A stretch of 64,000 bases of DNA from Mariniphaga sp964559175. GTDB taxonomy: Bacteria; Bacteroidota; Bacteroidia; Bacteroidales; Prolixibacteraceae. The stretch covers positions 1-64,000 of the forward strand of contig CAZLGT010000001.1 in assembly GCA_964559175.1 (NCBI GenBank), in the 5' to 3' direction. A model generated the notes under the pieces. The model was given only the letters and a program-made list of their open reading frames with translations. It was not told where the DNA came from and made no database searches. Shown here one piece after another: positions 8,119 to 17,989 of the stretch. The position numbers were made by a program, and so were the translations under genes. Each line of letters opens with the position of its first letter. Position 1 is the first letter of the stretch.

Positions 8119-10773
8119 TTAAAATCCTGAAATGGAAATTTTTACCATTACGCTTTTAAATTTGTTCCCGCTAAAACCAGTGAAAACACCAACATTTCCG
8201 ACAAAAAAGAGACTGTTTAAACTGTAGCCGGCCTCCCAGTAGTTTTTTAAAACCGTTGTGGTGAGGTAGTTAATATGCAGGCTTTCGCTCCAGGTTTTTT
8301 GATTGATAAACGAAAAATATCGGAGCAAAATATATTCAGTGCGCATTTCTGCCCCTATATTAAAATAGCTTTCGTTTGTGCTGAAGCCGTAATCGTTCAG
8401 TAATTGAAAAGTGTGTGTAAAGGAACTGAAAGGCACGGCGATTTCAGCAGTTCTGAAATGTTTGTATTGAGAAAAGTGCATTTGGCTGGGTTTTAAAAAA
8501 TGGCCGGCGTTGAACTGCCAGTCGATTCCTGTACTGGGCGAAATATTGGCCTGCTGCTGAAAGCTGAAATCGATTTGACTGAAATTGGAAACCGATGATA
8601 ATACGTTTTTTAACCCCTGTTTGAATTGCAGGGTTGCCGTATAATAATCAGTCAGGAAAAGAAAGGGCGATTCCTGCAACCAGGGTTTGTATTGTCTTTT
8701 CCGGTAGTTTAGTCCTACCGAATATTCAAAACTTTTTTGTGGCTGAAATGCTGGGTTATCTGCCGAAAATTCCCCGGGAATATTCGAAGAATATTCCTTT
8801 TTGCCCGACAGAACATACGAAGCATTGTTTTCCAGCGGGTAAAAATGGTTGTAATCTGCCGAGAACAGCATCCGTAAATTTTTACCGGTTCGCTGCGAAA
8901 CATTCAATTCAAAAAATGAAGTCTCGTAGAGTTTCATGTAATTCTGAGCAAAAAACCACGAGCTAATCGAATTTAACCCCGGATTTATACCCAGTCCTTC
9001 GGGTTTAAAATCGCGGCTCTCTTTCCCAAAATCAATTTCTATCTGGCTGTTTTTCCAAAATATATTACTGAATCGTGATTTTACCGAGCCAAAGAGGGCT
9101 TTTCGGTGAAATGCATATCCCAATTCGGGTGAAATTGAGAAATACTTACCCGAATCGGGATTCATGCTAACCCGCAATTTTTGTTTGTATTTGTACCCGT
9201 CAACCGAATTGAAATCGAAATTTGCGGGCGAAATTAATCCGTCATAACCAAGTCTTTTTATCGAGTCAGTGAGAAAATTGTGGTGGCCGCCAACCATTTT
9301 TGAAAAAAACGTTTTGCTTTTTTTGTTGCCTGTAATTGAGTCTTTTTCAGTATTTTCCATAGACATTAGCGAGTCGGCAACCTGATAACTCCTTATTTCG
9401 GCGGGCGAAAGCGGTATAGTACGGACGGTGTCCCAGAATTCAGTATCGCGTATCATCGAGTCTTTTTTATCTTCGATGTTGTAATTTCCGTACCGGGTTG
9501 TGGTAATTGTCGAGTCCAGATATTGTTCTTTCAGAATCTTCCGGTTCAACCGTGCCGCCTTTTTTACATCGGCATTGGTGAGTTCTTCTTTTGCCAGTAT
9601 TTGGTCCATTTCTTTTCGCAGTTCCATTTCTTTTTCGCCTGCTGTTGTTGCCGTTTCAATTGCAACTTCATCCTCACCCGGGGCTTTTGCAGAAGGGAAA
9701 TTGTTCTCTTCCACCACCGTATATTTTAATGATGCAGCGTAGTAAAACTGCCCTTTTAACCCCAGCATCGAAAAATTGCCGTCCATAATGTTCGACACCG
9801 GCAGCCAGTTGTTGTTGCCCAGATTTTCAAACTGCTGTTTTATCCGGTAATCGAAAAACTCAAAACTGCTGTTAAAGTCGAGGTTGTAAATGCACCAGAG
9901 CTGGTCAACAATATAAATATATCCCTCAACCAGTTCGTCGCTTTTACGTTTTGGCGTTACCTTAATTTTAAAAACATCGAAATTGCCTGCCGTAATAAAC
10001 CCTTCATACCTGAAATCGTAATGCCTTAATGCCAGCGACGCCAGTGGTGAGATTACCTGATTGGGGCGTTCATCGTAAAAACTGGCGGTCATTAAGCCCA
10101 AAACCGGGGGCTCATCGAAGCCAATCAACGAACTCTTTTTACTGATTACCTGCTGATCGTATTTTTGCGGATAATCGTAGGTTATTTTGTTTTGCGATTC
10201 AATTACATAGGTTACTTTTTCCTTTAAAACCTCCTTGAGTTTTTTCCCGTTTACCTCGATTTTGTTTTGGTACAATCTGGGGATATTTGAAAATACAAAG
10301 TTGCTTTTCAGGTATAAATCGGCTTCGTAATGCTTAATTTTTTCGCGGTAAAAAGGTGCTTTGGCCATGGCTTTGCGCATAATAAACCAGGCAGGATCTT
10401 CTTTGCCCGGAAATACTTTCACCTCTTTAATTTCAAATTCCTGGCGTTTCATGGTAATGTCGATGTTCAGGCTGTCGGTATTCAGATAAACTTCTTTCTC
10501 TGTTTGTACAAAACCCATAGAACGAATGGTAAAATGGTAGTTACCCCGGGGCAGTTGCAGCCTGAAATTACCTTCCGCATTGGTAATGGTGCCCTCTTTT
10601 GCTTCGGCAACAAAAATAGTAGCGTATGGAATTGGTTCGTTTTGCGGCCCCGAAATTCTTCCGGTAACAACCTGGGCTGAAGCTTGATGGGCAAAAAGAA
10701 CAGCAGTAATTACAAAAACAGAGGCCCTGAAATATTGTAAGCCCATATATTTAATTTTCGTTTTCTGAATCAT
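8119..10773 (-). CDS. DUF5686 family outer-membrane protein with carboxypeptidase-like regulatory domain
   Basis: The 884-residue product has a signal peptide (hydrophobic ASVFVITAVLFA, then HQASAQ). Next comes a carboxypeptidase-regulatory-like beta sandwich (VVTGRISGPQNEPIPYATI through FRLQLPRGNYHF and IRSMGF), and then a long DUF5686 region rich in aromatic beta strands, probably an outer-membrane barrel. The domain pair is typical of Bacteroidota cell-envelope proteins of unknown function. The frame is open farther upstream, but that part overlaps the kinase gene; the ATG at 10773 leaves a 25-bp gap. A further ATG at 10746 (MGLQYF) is a possible alternative start. It is likely co-transcribed behind the histidine kinase. 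Confidence 0.85.
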   Translation of the reverse strand: MIQKTKIKYMGLQYFRASVFVITAVLFAHQASAQVVTGRISGPQNEPIPYATIFVAEAKEGTITNAEGNFRLQLPRGNYHFTIRSMGFVQTEKEVYLNTDSLNIDITMKRQEFEIKEVKVFPGKEDPAWFIMRKAMAKAPFYREKIKHYEADLYLKSNFVFSNIPRLYQNKIEVNGKKLKEVLKEKVTYVIESQNKITYDYPQKYDQQVISKKSSLIGFDEPPVLGLMTASFYDERPNQVISPLASLALRHYDFRYEGFITAGNFDVFKIKVTPKRKSDELVEGYIYIVDQLWCIYNLDFNSSFEFFDYRIKQQFENLGNNNWLPVSNIMDGNFSMLGLKGQFYYAASLKYTVVEENNFPSAKAPGEDEVAIETATTAGEKEMELRKEMDQILAKEELTNADVKKAARLNRKILKEQYLDSTITTTRYGNYNIEDKKDSMIRDTEFWDTVRTIPLSPAEIRSYQVADSLMSMENTEKDSITGNKKSKTFFSKMVGGHHNFLTDSIKRLGYDGLISPANFDFNSVDGYKYKQKLRVSMNPDSGKYFSISPELGYAFHRKALFGSVKSRFSNIFWKNSQIEIDFGKESRDFKPEGLGINPGLNSISSWFFAQNYMKLYETSFFELNVSQRTGKNLRMLFSADYNHFYPLENNASYVLSGKKEYSSNIPGEFSADNPAFQPQKSFEYSVGLNYRKRQYKPWLQESPFLFLTDYYTATLQFKQGLKNVLSSVSNFSQIDFSFQQQANISPSTGIDWQFNAGHFLKPSQMHFSQYKHFRTAEIAVPFSSFTHTFQLLNDYGFSTNESYFNIGAEMRTEYILLRYFSFINQKTWSESLHINYLTTTVLKNYWEAGYSLNSLFFVGNVGVFTGFSGNKFKSVMVKISISGF

Positions 10774-10798
10774 GATTACTTCAACGGTTGGAATGATT

Positions 10799-12853
10799 TT
10801 AAGGTATGCTGTCATTTTTATCACCGGCTGCGGGTAAGGTAAATACAAACCGGCTGCCTTTTCCCGGTTCGCTTTCAACCCAAATTTTCCCGTTGTTTTT
10901 TTCAATAAACTCTTTGCAAAGAATTAGCCCCAACCCTGTTCCGGTTTCGTTGGCTGTTCCTGCTTCTGAATTTTTTTCAGTAATGGTGAACAGTTTTTTC
11001 AATGTTTCCTGGTTCATTCCAATTCCGTTGTCTTCAACAGAAATTTCAAGACAACCATCTTTTTTAGCAGCTTCAATTTTTACCAGTCCTCTCGTGTTAG
11101 TGTATTTTATGGCATTGGAAATCAAATTTCTGAAAACAGTGGACACAGATTTTTTGTCGGCAACTGCAAATGTATGTTCTCCGATATTTTGTTCCAGTGT
11201 AATATTTTTATTTTTTGCTGAAGTTTCCAGTTGTTCGGTCACTTCTTCTGCCAGTTTGAAAAGGTCTGCTTTTTCCACCCGGTATTCAATTTTTCCGGTT
11301 TGAATTTGAGCCCAGCTCAGCAATCCTTCCACCAGACCAAATACATTGGTGACCGACTTTCTGAGTTCCAAAATCAGCTTTTTAGTTTGGGCGGTGGGAA
11401 GCTCGTCAAAGTTTTCAGCAAGAATTTCGGTAACACCCAGCAATCCGTTGAAAGGGCTTTTTAAATCGTGTGCAATGAGTGTGAAAAATTTGTCTTTACC
11501 GGCATTGGCTATTAACAACTCCTTTTCCGATTTTTCGAGTCGGGCACTCATTTTTTTTAACTTGACACGGCTTCGGGTAATAAAAAATAAAATGGCCAAA
11601 ATAAAAATCCCGCTAATGATGAGAATTCTGGTTTTTAATTTTTGCTGCCGGATTGCAATTTCCTGAATTTCGTTCTCTTGCTTTAAAAGCAGGTTTTCCC
11701 TGGTTTGTTTTTCGGTGAAATATTTAATCTGAAGGTCGGTGAATTTTGAAAGTTCATCGGTATTAAACAAGCTGTCGCGCAATGCGGTGGCCTGTTTTAG
11801 AAAATCCAGGGCTTTCCCCGTATTTCCCTCTTGTTCGGCCAGTTCCGACAGGGCAAACAGGTTATCCCTTTTCAGGGAAAGGTAATTATCTTCCAGCGAA
11901 GCAGAATAGCTCAGGTTCAGGTATTCGCGGGCCAGCTCCGGCTTATCCATTTCAAGGTGAATTTTTCCGAGGTTGTAATTTGCCTGTGCAATCCGGTTCG
12001 TGTTGTTTATCCGCCTGGCATAATCGAGCGCCCCGAGGAAATAATGCAGTGCAGAATCGCGCATCGCCATTTCCCTGTATGTTTCTCCGAAAAACGAAAA
12101 AAAGTAGGAATTCTCCCGGTTTTGTTCATCCACTTTAACCACATAGTTATGTCCTTTCCGGTAGTTGCTAAGTGCCAAATCAAACTGTTCCAGTTTTTTA
12201 TAACAGGCACCAATATTTGAGTAACAATAAGCCAGTTCAGAATAGGTGCCTGCTTCTGAAATGGCCTGTAACGCTTCCTCGTGCCATTCAAGAGCTTCGT
12301 TGAAAAGCCCCCAGTCCTGGTAAATCATTCCAATGTTGTTCAATACTTTTGAAACTCCTGAATGGTCGTTTAAAACCCTGCGAATTTCAAGAGACCGGTG
12401 GTAATTTGTTAACGCTTCGTTGCTGTTTCCAAGCCAGTAACTGGCAACTCCCAGGTTATTGTATATTCTTCCTGTTCTGGTGCTGTCGTTCAGCGCTTCA
12501 AATAAATCTTTCGCTTTTAAAAATTGTTCCGTTGCTTTGGTGTTTTCCCCCGTTCGCAGAAAAATCATTCCAAGCGAATATAAAAGATCAGCTCTGATGG
12601 AGTCAGCCATTTCATATTTCAGGGCCTCTGTATAGTAATATTCAGACTTTCCCAATTCGGCGCCTTCCACCGCTTTTCCCAGGTGCAACAATATTTCAAC
12701 CCTCAATGAATCATCCTCCGTATTAGCCAAAATACTTTTTAGGCTGTCTTCTTTTGCATTTGCTGAAAGGCTTGGTGGTATAGCGCTAAAAATCATTAAA
12801 ATGAATAATGCTGATAGTTTTTTAAACCATCGTATTGGTTTTCTTTTGTTCAT
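10799..12853 (-). CDS. TPR-containing sensor histidine kinase
   Basis: The 684-residue protein starts with a signal peptide or anchor (about 12-31). An array of tetratricopeptide repeats (about 55-365) would lie in the periplasm, followed by one membrane helix (409-427) and a short coiled coil. The HisKA motif has the phospho-acceptor His462 in LIAHDLKSPF. The ATPase domain shows the N box at Asn580, DNGIG at 608-612 and GTGLGL at 638-643. All catalytic motifs are intact. No response regulator gene is adjacent, so it is an orphan kinase by position. The downstream DUF5686 gene could belong to the same operon. Confidence 0.92.
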   Translation of the reverse strand: MNKRKPIRWFKKLSALFILMIFSAIPPSLSANAKEDSLKSILANTEDDSLRVEILLHLGKAVEGAELGKSEYYYTEALKYEMADSIRADLLYSLGMIFLRTGENTKATEQFLKAKDLFEALNDSTRTGRIYNNLGVASYWLGNSNEALTNYHRSLEIRRVLNDHSGVSKVLNNIGMIYQDWGLFNEALEWHEEALQAISEAGTYSELAYCYSNIGACYKKLEQFDLALSNYRKGHNYVVKVDEQNRENSYFFSFFGETYREMAMRDSALHYFLGALDYARRINNTNRIAQANYNLGKIHLEMDKPELAREYLNLSYSASLEDNYLSLKRDNLFALSELAEQEGNTGKALDFLKQATALRDSLFNTDELSKFTDLQIKYFTEKQTRENLLLKQENEIQEIAIRQQKLKTRILIISGIFILAILFFITRSRVKLKKMSARLEKSEKELLIANAGKDKFFTLIAHDLKSPFNGLLGVTEILAENFDELPTAQTKKLILELRKSVTNVFGLVEGLLSWAQIQTGKIEYRVEKADLFKLAEEVTEQLETSAKNKNITLEQNIGEHTFAVADKKSVSTVFRNLISNAIKYTNTRGLVKIEAAKKDGCLEISVEDNGIGMNQETLKKLFTITEKNSEAGTANETGTGLGLILCKEFIEKNNGKIWVESEPGKGSRFVFTLPAAGDKNDSIP

Positions 12854-12924
12854 GTAAGGAATACGCTGTTAAAATCGAGCTAAAGTAATTATTTTTTTAT
12901 TTCATCCGAATAAACTTTCTCATG

Positions 12925-12956
12925 TTGTGAAAATTGAATCAGGTTGTTATATTTAC
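12925..12956 (+). promoter_or_regulatory. Candidate promoter of the GH9 gene
   Basis: TTG at 12925-12927, a 20-bp spacer, then TATATTTAC at 12948-12956 fit the Bacteroidota -33/-7 layout except for A in place of G at the end of the -7 box. The ATG follows at 12981. Confidence 0.4.
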
Positions 12957-12980
12957 AATTTGAAATCTAAACCATATATC

Positions 12981-15452
12981 ATGAAGAAATTTTTTTTGCT
13001 GGCAATGGTTATTGCTGTTTCTTTTACCGCAACCTCCCAGTCTTTGATCATTAATGAGGATGAATATTTTGAAATGCCCGGGTTGAATGTGATGGTGTTT
13101 TACGACATCTATCCCGAGGGGCATCAGGGTGGAATAGCAATTATCCAGAACGGAACACGCATTGCAACAAACGGCGACATCAGGCTGGAGCCTACACCGG
13201 GCCAGTGGCAACCTATACCAAAGGTGGGTGAGCGGCAGGTTTTTCCCGAAAATAACGAAATCAGAATTGCCTGTTCATATCCCGACGAAAGCCGTCATAT
13301 GAAAGGGTTCAATCCAATTTTTTACCCCGACCTGGATTTCAGTTACGATGTTCGGGTGTTTGGCGAAGGAAAAAACTTCCGGATTGTGGTGGATTTGGAA
13401 GAGCCGCTGCCGGAAGAGTGGATTGGCAAGGTAGGTTTTATTCTGGAACTTTTTCCCGGCGATTTGTTTGGAAAAACCTGGTACATGGACGAAAAATCGG
13501 GCCTTTTCCCCACCCAGCCCAACGGCCCCATGCAACAGGATGCAGACGGCAACTGGCAGGCCTTTCCGCTGGCAACCGGAAAAATGCTTACCATAGCTCC
13601 CGATGTTCCGGAGCAAACCATAAAAATAACCAGCATGAAAGAGGAGTTAAAACTGCTCGACGGCCGGTTTTACCACAACAACGGCTGGTTTGTGGTCCGT
13701 TCCGAAATCCCTTCCGGCGCAACCAAAAATGCAATCGAATGGTTTGTCGAACCGTATGTGGCGGTAGGATTCAAACATAAACCGGTGGTGCATGTCAGTC
13801 AGGTAGGTTATCATCCCGGTCAGCCTAAAGTGGCAACTTTAGAACTGGATAAAGCCGAAACTCATATTGAAAATATTTCACTGATTCGGTTATCGGAAAA
13901 AGGAGGTTTTGAAACCATAAAAACCGCAGTGCCGGAAGAGTGGGGCAGATACCTCCGTTTTAACTATCACCGGTTCGATTTTTCGGAAGTGATGCAACCG
14001 GGCCTGTACCAGGTGGTTTACGGCGACTTTAAAACCGAACCGTTTAAAATAGATGCCGATGTATATGACCGGCACGTGTGGCAGCCCACGCTGGAATATT
14101 TCCTGCCGGTGCAGATGTGCCACATGCGCATAAACGAAGGTTACCGTGTTTGGCACGACCTCTGCCACATGGACGATGCGCTGATGGCGCCGGTGGACAC
14201 CAACCATTTCGACGGATATGTGCAGGGGCCTTCCACCTTAACCGATTTTGAACCGTTTAACCAGGTGCCCGGCCTTAACATTGGCGGCTGGCACGATGCC
14301 GGCGATTACGACTTGCGTGTGGAATCTCAATCGGGCACAATCTGGACGCTGGCACTGGCTTACGAAGAGTTTGATGTGGACTGGGATATGACAACCATCG
14401 ATCAGCACAGCCGAATTGTGGAGATACACCTTCCCGACGGCAAGCCAGACATTTTACAGCAGGTGGAACATGGCGTGCTTTCCATCCTGGGTGGTTATCA
14501 AAACCTGGGACGGCTTTACCGGGGAATCATCTGTAACGAACTGCGGCAGTACGTACTGCTGGGCGACGCAGCAGCCATGACCGACGGCTTGAAATTCAAT
14601 CCCGAACTGGGCGAAAATGAGCGTACCGGAACCGAATCGGGAAAAACCGACGACCGGTGGGTGTTTACCGAAGAACATCCCGGCCATGAATATACCGCCA
14701 TTCAGGCACTGGCGGCAGCCTCACGCGTGCTGAAAGGGTTTAACGACACGCTGGCACAGCAATGCCTTCAGGCTGCAGTTGAGCTCTACGATATGGAACG
14801 CGACATGTCAAACCGGTGGGCTTCTTCCCGCATCAACGCCGCTGTCGAGCTTTTTATTTCTACCGGAGCTGCCCGCTATAAAAACGATTTGGTAGCTATG
14901 GAAGAACGAATCATGAACAACATCCATTCTACAGGATATATGATGGCACGGATTTTTAACGATTTGGAAGATGATGCGTTTCGCAGAAATTTGTTGCTGG
15001 CGTTTCAGAAACTGCAGAATGATTTGGTGGCCCGGCAAAAGGAAAATCCCTTCGGAGTTCCCTACAATATCCGCATCTGGGGCGATGGATGGGGTATCCA
15101 GCGGCTTGGTATGCAGCACTACTTTTTGCATAAGAACCTTCCGATGAATTTCGATAATAGCTTATTGCTGAATGCACTGCATTTTATGCTGGGGCATCAT
15201 CCGGGAGAAAATACATCATCGTTTGCCTCGGGTGTGGGGTCGAAATCGTTGCTTGTAGCTTATGGAGTAAACCGCGCCGACTGGTCGTTTACGCCCGGTG
15301 GTGTGGCATCCGGTACAGGCATCATCCGTCCCGACTTTCCCGAGCTGAAAGTGTGGCCGTTCCTGTGGCAGCAAACCGAATATGTAATGGGTGGCGGCGC
15401 TACCCACTTCATGTTTCTGGCACTGGCAGCCCAACATTTGCTGAATGAATGA
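12981..15452 (+). CDS. Glycoside hydrolase family 9 (endoglucanase/cellulase type), exported
   Basis: The 823-residue enzyme starts with a signal peptide (MKKFFLLAMVIAVSF, cleavage near ATSQ). An N-terminal region of about 250 residues and an Ig-like CelD_N domain (about 270-360) come before the (alpha/alpha)6 catalytic domain. GGWHDAGDYD at 435-444 contains the paired Asp residues (439, 442) that activate water in GH9. Glu800 in WQQTEYVMGGG is in place for the catalytic acid. GH9 enzymes cut beta-1,4-glucans or related beta-glucosides. The extra N-terminal 250 residues are unusual and I do not recognise them. The start at 12981 is chosen over the in-frame 12927 because it begins a clean signal peptide. 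Confidence 0.88.
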   Translation: MKKFFLLAMVIAVSFTATSQSLIINEDEYFEMPGLNVMVFYDIYPEGHQGGIAIIQNGTRIATNGDIRLEPTPGQWQPIPKVGERQVFPENNEIRIACSYPDESRHMKGFNPIFYPDLDFSYDVRVFGEGKNFRIVVDLEEPLPEEWIGKVGFILELFPGDLFGKTWYMDEKSGLFPTQPNGPMQQDADGNWQAFPLATGKMLTIAPDVPEQTIKITSMKEELKLLDGRFYHNNGWFVVRSEIPSGATKNAIEWFVEPYVAVGFKHKPVVHVSQVGYHPGQPKVATLELDKAETHIENISLIRLSEKGGFETIKTAVPEEWGRYLRFNYHRFDFSEVMQPGLYQVVYGDFKTEPFKIDADVYDRHVWQPTLEYFLPVQMCHMRINEGYRVWHDLCHMDDALMAPVDTNHFDGYVQGPSTLTDFEPFNQVPGLNIGGWHDAGDYDLRVESQSGTIWTLALAYEEFDVDWDMTTIDQHSRIVEIHLPDGKPDILQQVEHGVLSILGGYQNLGRLYRGIICNELRQYVLLGDAAAMTDGLKFNPELGENERTGTESGKTDDRWVFTEEHPGHEYTAIQALAAASRVLKGFNDTLAQQCLQAAVELYDMERDMSNRWASSRINAAVELFISTGAARYKNDLVAMEERIMNNIHSTGYMMARIFNDLEDDAFRRNLLLAFQKLQNDLVARQKENPFGVPYNIRIWGDGWGIQRLGMQHYFLHKNLPMNFDNSLLLNALHFMLGHHPGENTSSFASGVGSKSLLVAYGVNRADWSFTPGGVASGTGIIRPDFPELKVWPFLWQQTEYVMGGGATHFMFLALAAQHLLNE

Positions 15453-15512
15453 AAACAGGTGACAGATTCACTTACCGGATTTAATCAGAACGGATTTTGA
15501 GGGGATTGAGTT

Positions 15513-16697
15513 TTAGAACAAATCAACCGGATTGATTCTCAATATCTCTTTCCAGTTTAAGCCGTCATTTGAAATTAAGTACATTTTGTGTGGTTTGAAA
15601 TGTGAACTGAATCGTTGCATTCCTTTAGTGAATTTTGCAGAACCTATTTTCACCTCAATTCCGATAATTTTATTTTTATATTGAAGGATAAAATCCACTT
15701 CAAAATTGCCTTCCCGCCAATAATTTAATTCCAGATTATTTGCCCTGGCCGCATTCAAAAAGTGTGCGCCAATGGCTGACTCAACATGTCTTCCCCAATT
15801 TTCAGTATTTTCAAGAACTTCAGAAAACTGATAATCGCTCAACGCACTGTAAAGGGCCGTGTTTTGAACCTGAAACTTCGGACTTGAAGAACGTTTGGTA
15901 ATCTTTCCTTTTGAGAATTTTTGCAATCCGGACAATAATCCGGCACTGTCAAGTAAATGCAGGTAATGCGATAGCGTTGTGGTGTTTCCTGCATCCTGAA
16001 GTTGCCCCAAAATTTTTGTGAAGGATAAAATCTGACCGGAATAAGAGCAGCCCAATTCAAACAGATTTCGCAGCAAAGCGGGTTTGTTAATATTTTCCAT
16101 CAGCAAAATATCACGCGAAATGGTTGTTTCAATGAGCGAATTTATGATGTAATCGTTCCAGCGCTGTTCATCGTTTATCAAACCGGCAGCACCAGGGTAT
16201 CCACCGAACCAAACAAACTGTTCTTCAGTGATCCCGAATGCCTGGTTCATTTCCTCAAAATTCCAGTGTCCCGTGTATATCACTTCGAATCTTCCTGCCA
16301 ACGATTCAGTCAAACCTTTTTGAATAAGTAACCGTGAAGAACCAAGCAAAACTAATTTGATTTCAAGTCCGTTCAACATATCCGAATCCCAGTTTGCCTT
16401 GACCATTTCACTCCAATCGGGAATTTTCTGAACTTCATCAATCACAAAAATCAATTCAGAAAAATTACTGGTTTTCAACTTTAACCGGGCATTGTTCCAT
16501 TGCTGTTCAATCCATTCGGGGCTAATGTTTATTACTCCATCGGCAGAAGTATATATGGAAGGGGTTTGGATTTCTTTTAAAACCTGGTGCACCAATGTAG
16601 TTTTTCCTACTTGCCGAGGACCGGTAATCACCTGAATGAACTTTTTAGGTTCTTTCAATCTTTTTGTTAGAGTCTGAAAATAAGGTCTTTTAAACAT
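15513..16697 (-). CDS. AAA+ ATPase of the DUF4143 family
   Basis: The 394-residue protein has a Walker A GPRQVGKT at 26-33, a Walker B LIFVIDE at 82-88, and a C-terminal DUF4143 domain. Its final part, EVDFIL followed by GIEVK (about 335-360), is reminiscent of a PD-(D/E)xK nuclease-like core. The biochemical role of this widespread, often horizontally acquired family is unsettled; roles in defence or chromosome-related processes have been proposed. It is a solitary gene in the opposite direction to GH9. A strong -7 box and two tandem palindromes precede it, which suggests tight regulation, perhaps by itself. Confidence 0.88.
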   Translation of the reverse strand: MFKRPYFQTLTKRLKEPKKFIQVITGPRQVGKTTLVHQVLKEIQTPSIYTSADGVINISPEWIEQQWNNARLKLKTSNFSELIFVIDEVQKIPDWSEMVKANWDSDMLNGLEIKLVLLGSSRLLIQKGLTESLAGRFEVIYTGHWNFEEMNQAFGITEEQFVWFGGYPGAAGLINDEQRWNDYIINSLIETTISRDILLMENINKPALLRNLFELGCSYSGQILSFTKILGQLQDAGNTTTLSHYLHLLDSAGLLSGLQKFSKGKITKRSSSPKFQVQNTALYSALSDYQFSEVLENTENWGRHVESAIGAHFLNAARANNLELNYWREGNFEVDFILQYKNKIIGIEVKIGSAKFTKGMQRFSSHFKPHKMYLISNDGLNWKEILRINPVDLF

Positions 16698-16708
16698 ATT
16701 TTGTTATT

Positions 16709-16750
16709 TTACTCAATACACTGAGTAAAATTACTCAATGTATTGAGTAA
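16709..16750. promoter_or_regulatory. Two tandem 20-bp palindromes at the start of the DUF4143 gene
   Basis: Site one (16709-16728) is TTACTCA-N6-TGAGTAA; site two (16731-16750) is TTACTCAAT-GT-ATTGAGTAA. They are spaced 22 bp start to start, about two helix turns. Site one matches the reverse complement of site two at 19 of 20 bases. They occupy the predicted transcription start and leader, 11 bp before the ATG at 16697, a position suited to repression. They could also fold as RNA hairpins. Confidence 0.75.
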
Positions 16751-16752
16751 AA

Positions 16753-16760
16753 CAAAAATA
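16753..16760 (-). promoter_or_regulatory. -7 box TATTTTTG for the DUF4143 gene
   Basis: The minus strand reads TATTTTTG, a full match to TAnnTTTG. Transcription would start about 7 bases later, inside the second palindrome. No clear -33 TTTG is seen. Confidence 0.5.
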
Positions 16761-16833
16761 TTGTGATAATTTTTTGGTTATCTGGTTTTGTTAACTAATT
16801 TTTTCCAGTCTTTCTCTGGTGGAATATTTTTAT

Positions 16834-17979
16834 TCAATCTCCCAAAAAATATTCAAAAAAGCGGTAAATCTGTTCGTTCGAATCATCATTGGGCGAATGT
16901 TCCGGGCGGTTGGTCATGGCTACCCGGTTGTGGTAACCGAGCAGTTTATTCACGTCAATGGTATGGTTTAACGCTTTCCAACGTTCGGGCGGGTCGGAGG
17001 AACCTCCCGAAACCAGGAACGGCCGCGGAGCCATCAGAGCGTGAAGTTCATGGAGGTCGTAGCCTTCCCTGATCAGCGTTGGATAAAGGCCTTTTGCATT
17101 TTCGGTGTTGCCTGTTTTTCGCCAGGTATCGCTCCACGGAGGCGGGTAATAGCCCAAATACCAAGGTTCCCAGTAATTTACGGCCGAGCCTTTGGTTTCG
17201 TCGAAAACAATTCCAGGATCGGACCAAACGGCACATGCAAACTTTTCAAACAGGCAGGAGGCAAACAAAGCCCATTTCCCGCCAAAAGAATGCCCGGTAA
17301 TTCCAATCCTGGTGGAATCCACTTCTTCCACTTTAGCCAGCACATGCCAGGCGTTGGCGGCAGCGTATGCCAGCAGCGACAAAGGTTGTAATTCGGCGTT
17401 TTCAATGGACGGATAATAGAGCGAATAGGTTTTATTCTCAGTTGCCTCCGTTGTGCCGATGGATAGAGTTACAAAACCGCGTTTGGCAAGCTGGTAAGCA
17501 AAATCGCGGTGCGGTTTTCCCAGTCCAACGGCTGTTTCAGGTTCGTAAAAAACAGTGATTATTGCAGGCTTTTTCCCTTTCCCTTCCGGAATTAAAAGAT
17601 ACCCTTCTGTTTTTTCGTTTGGAAGCCAACAGAAAGAGACCTTGTGTTGTGTGAAATTTTCCCTTTTTGTGGTTTCAATAATTTCGAATCTCTGATCGGT
17701 AATCAGATCGGGCCAAACACCCATCATTTCGTTCCAGTGGTTGAGAATTTCTTCGCGTCGTTGTTTCCAGTCGTCGGCAGAATGAACCGCTTTCCCGTTG
17801 TAAAACTTTAGTGGCGAACGAAATTCCCCAAACTGATTCCGGAATTTTTCAGGGGGAGAAAAGAAAGGTTCAATTTGTTCCCACAACTTTTCTTTGTTCC
17901 GGTTTTGAAAGTCCTGTGAAAACACTTTCGCAGAATGAAAACCAAAAATGAAAAGTATGGAAATCAGGAAAAATTTCAT
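16834..17979 (-). CDS. Exported alpha/beta-hydrolase, acetyl-xylan-esterase-like
   Basis: The 381-residue product has a signal peptide (MKFFLISILFIFGFHSAK, then VFSQ) and an alpha/beta-hydrolase fold. The nucleophile elbow is GHSFGG, a likely acid is in GGSSDPPERW, and His lies in RPEHSPND near the end. The family resembles dienelactone-hydrolase or acetyl-xylan-esterase-like enzymes (exact substrate not visible). The start at 17979 gives the signal peptide and a 10-bp gap to the preceding CE15 gene; an earlier ATG would overlap that gene. It is the last gene of the LacI-led minus-strand cluster, so an ester on plant polysaccharide is a reasonable substrate. Confidence 0.82.
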   Translation of the reverse strand: MKFFLISILFIFGFHSAKVFSQDFQNRNKEKLWEQIEPFFSPPEKFRNQFGEFRSPLKFYNGKAVHSADDWKQRREEILNHWNEMMGVWPDLITDQRFEIIETTKRENFTQHKVSFCWLPNEKTEGYLLIPEGKGKKPAIITVFYEPETAVGLGKPHRDFAYQLAKRGFVTLSIGTTEATENKTYSLYYPSIENAELQPLSLLAYAAANAWHVLAKVEEVDSTRIGITGHSFGGKWALFASCLFEKFACAVWSDPGIVFDETKGSAVNYWEPWYLGYYPPPWSDTWRKTGNTENAKGLYPTLIREGYDLHELHALMAPRPFLVSGGSSDPPERWKALNHTIDVNKLLGYHNRVAMTNRPEHSPNDDSNEQIYRFFEYFLGD

Positions 17980-17989
17980 CTGCAAAATT

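Noticed and set aside
12927..12980. Upstream ATG extending GH9 by 18 residues
   Set aside because: It would overlap the candidate promoter at 12925-12956, and the signal peptide begins cleanly at 12981.
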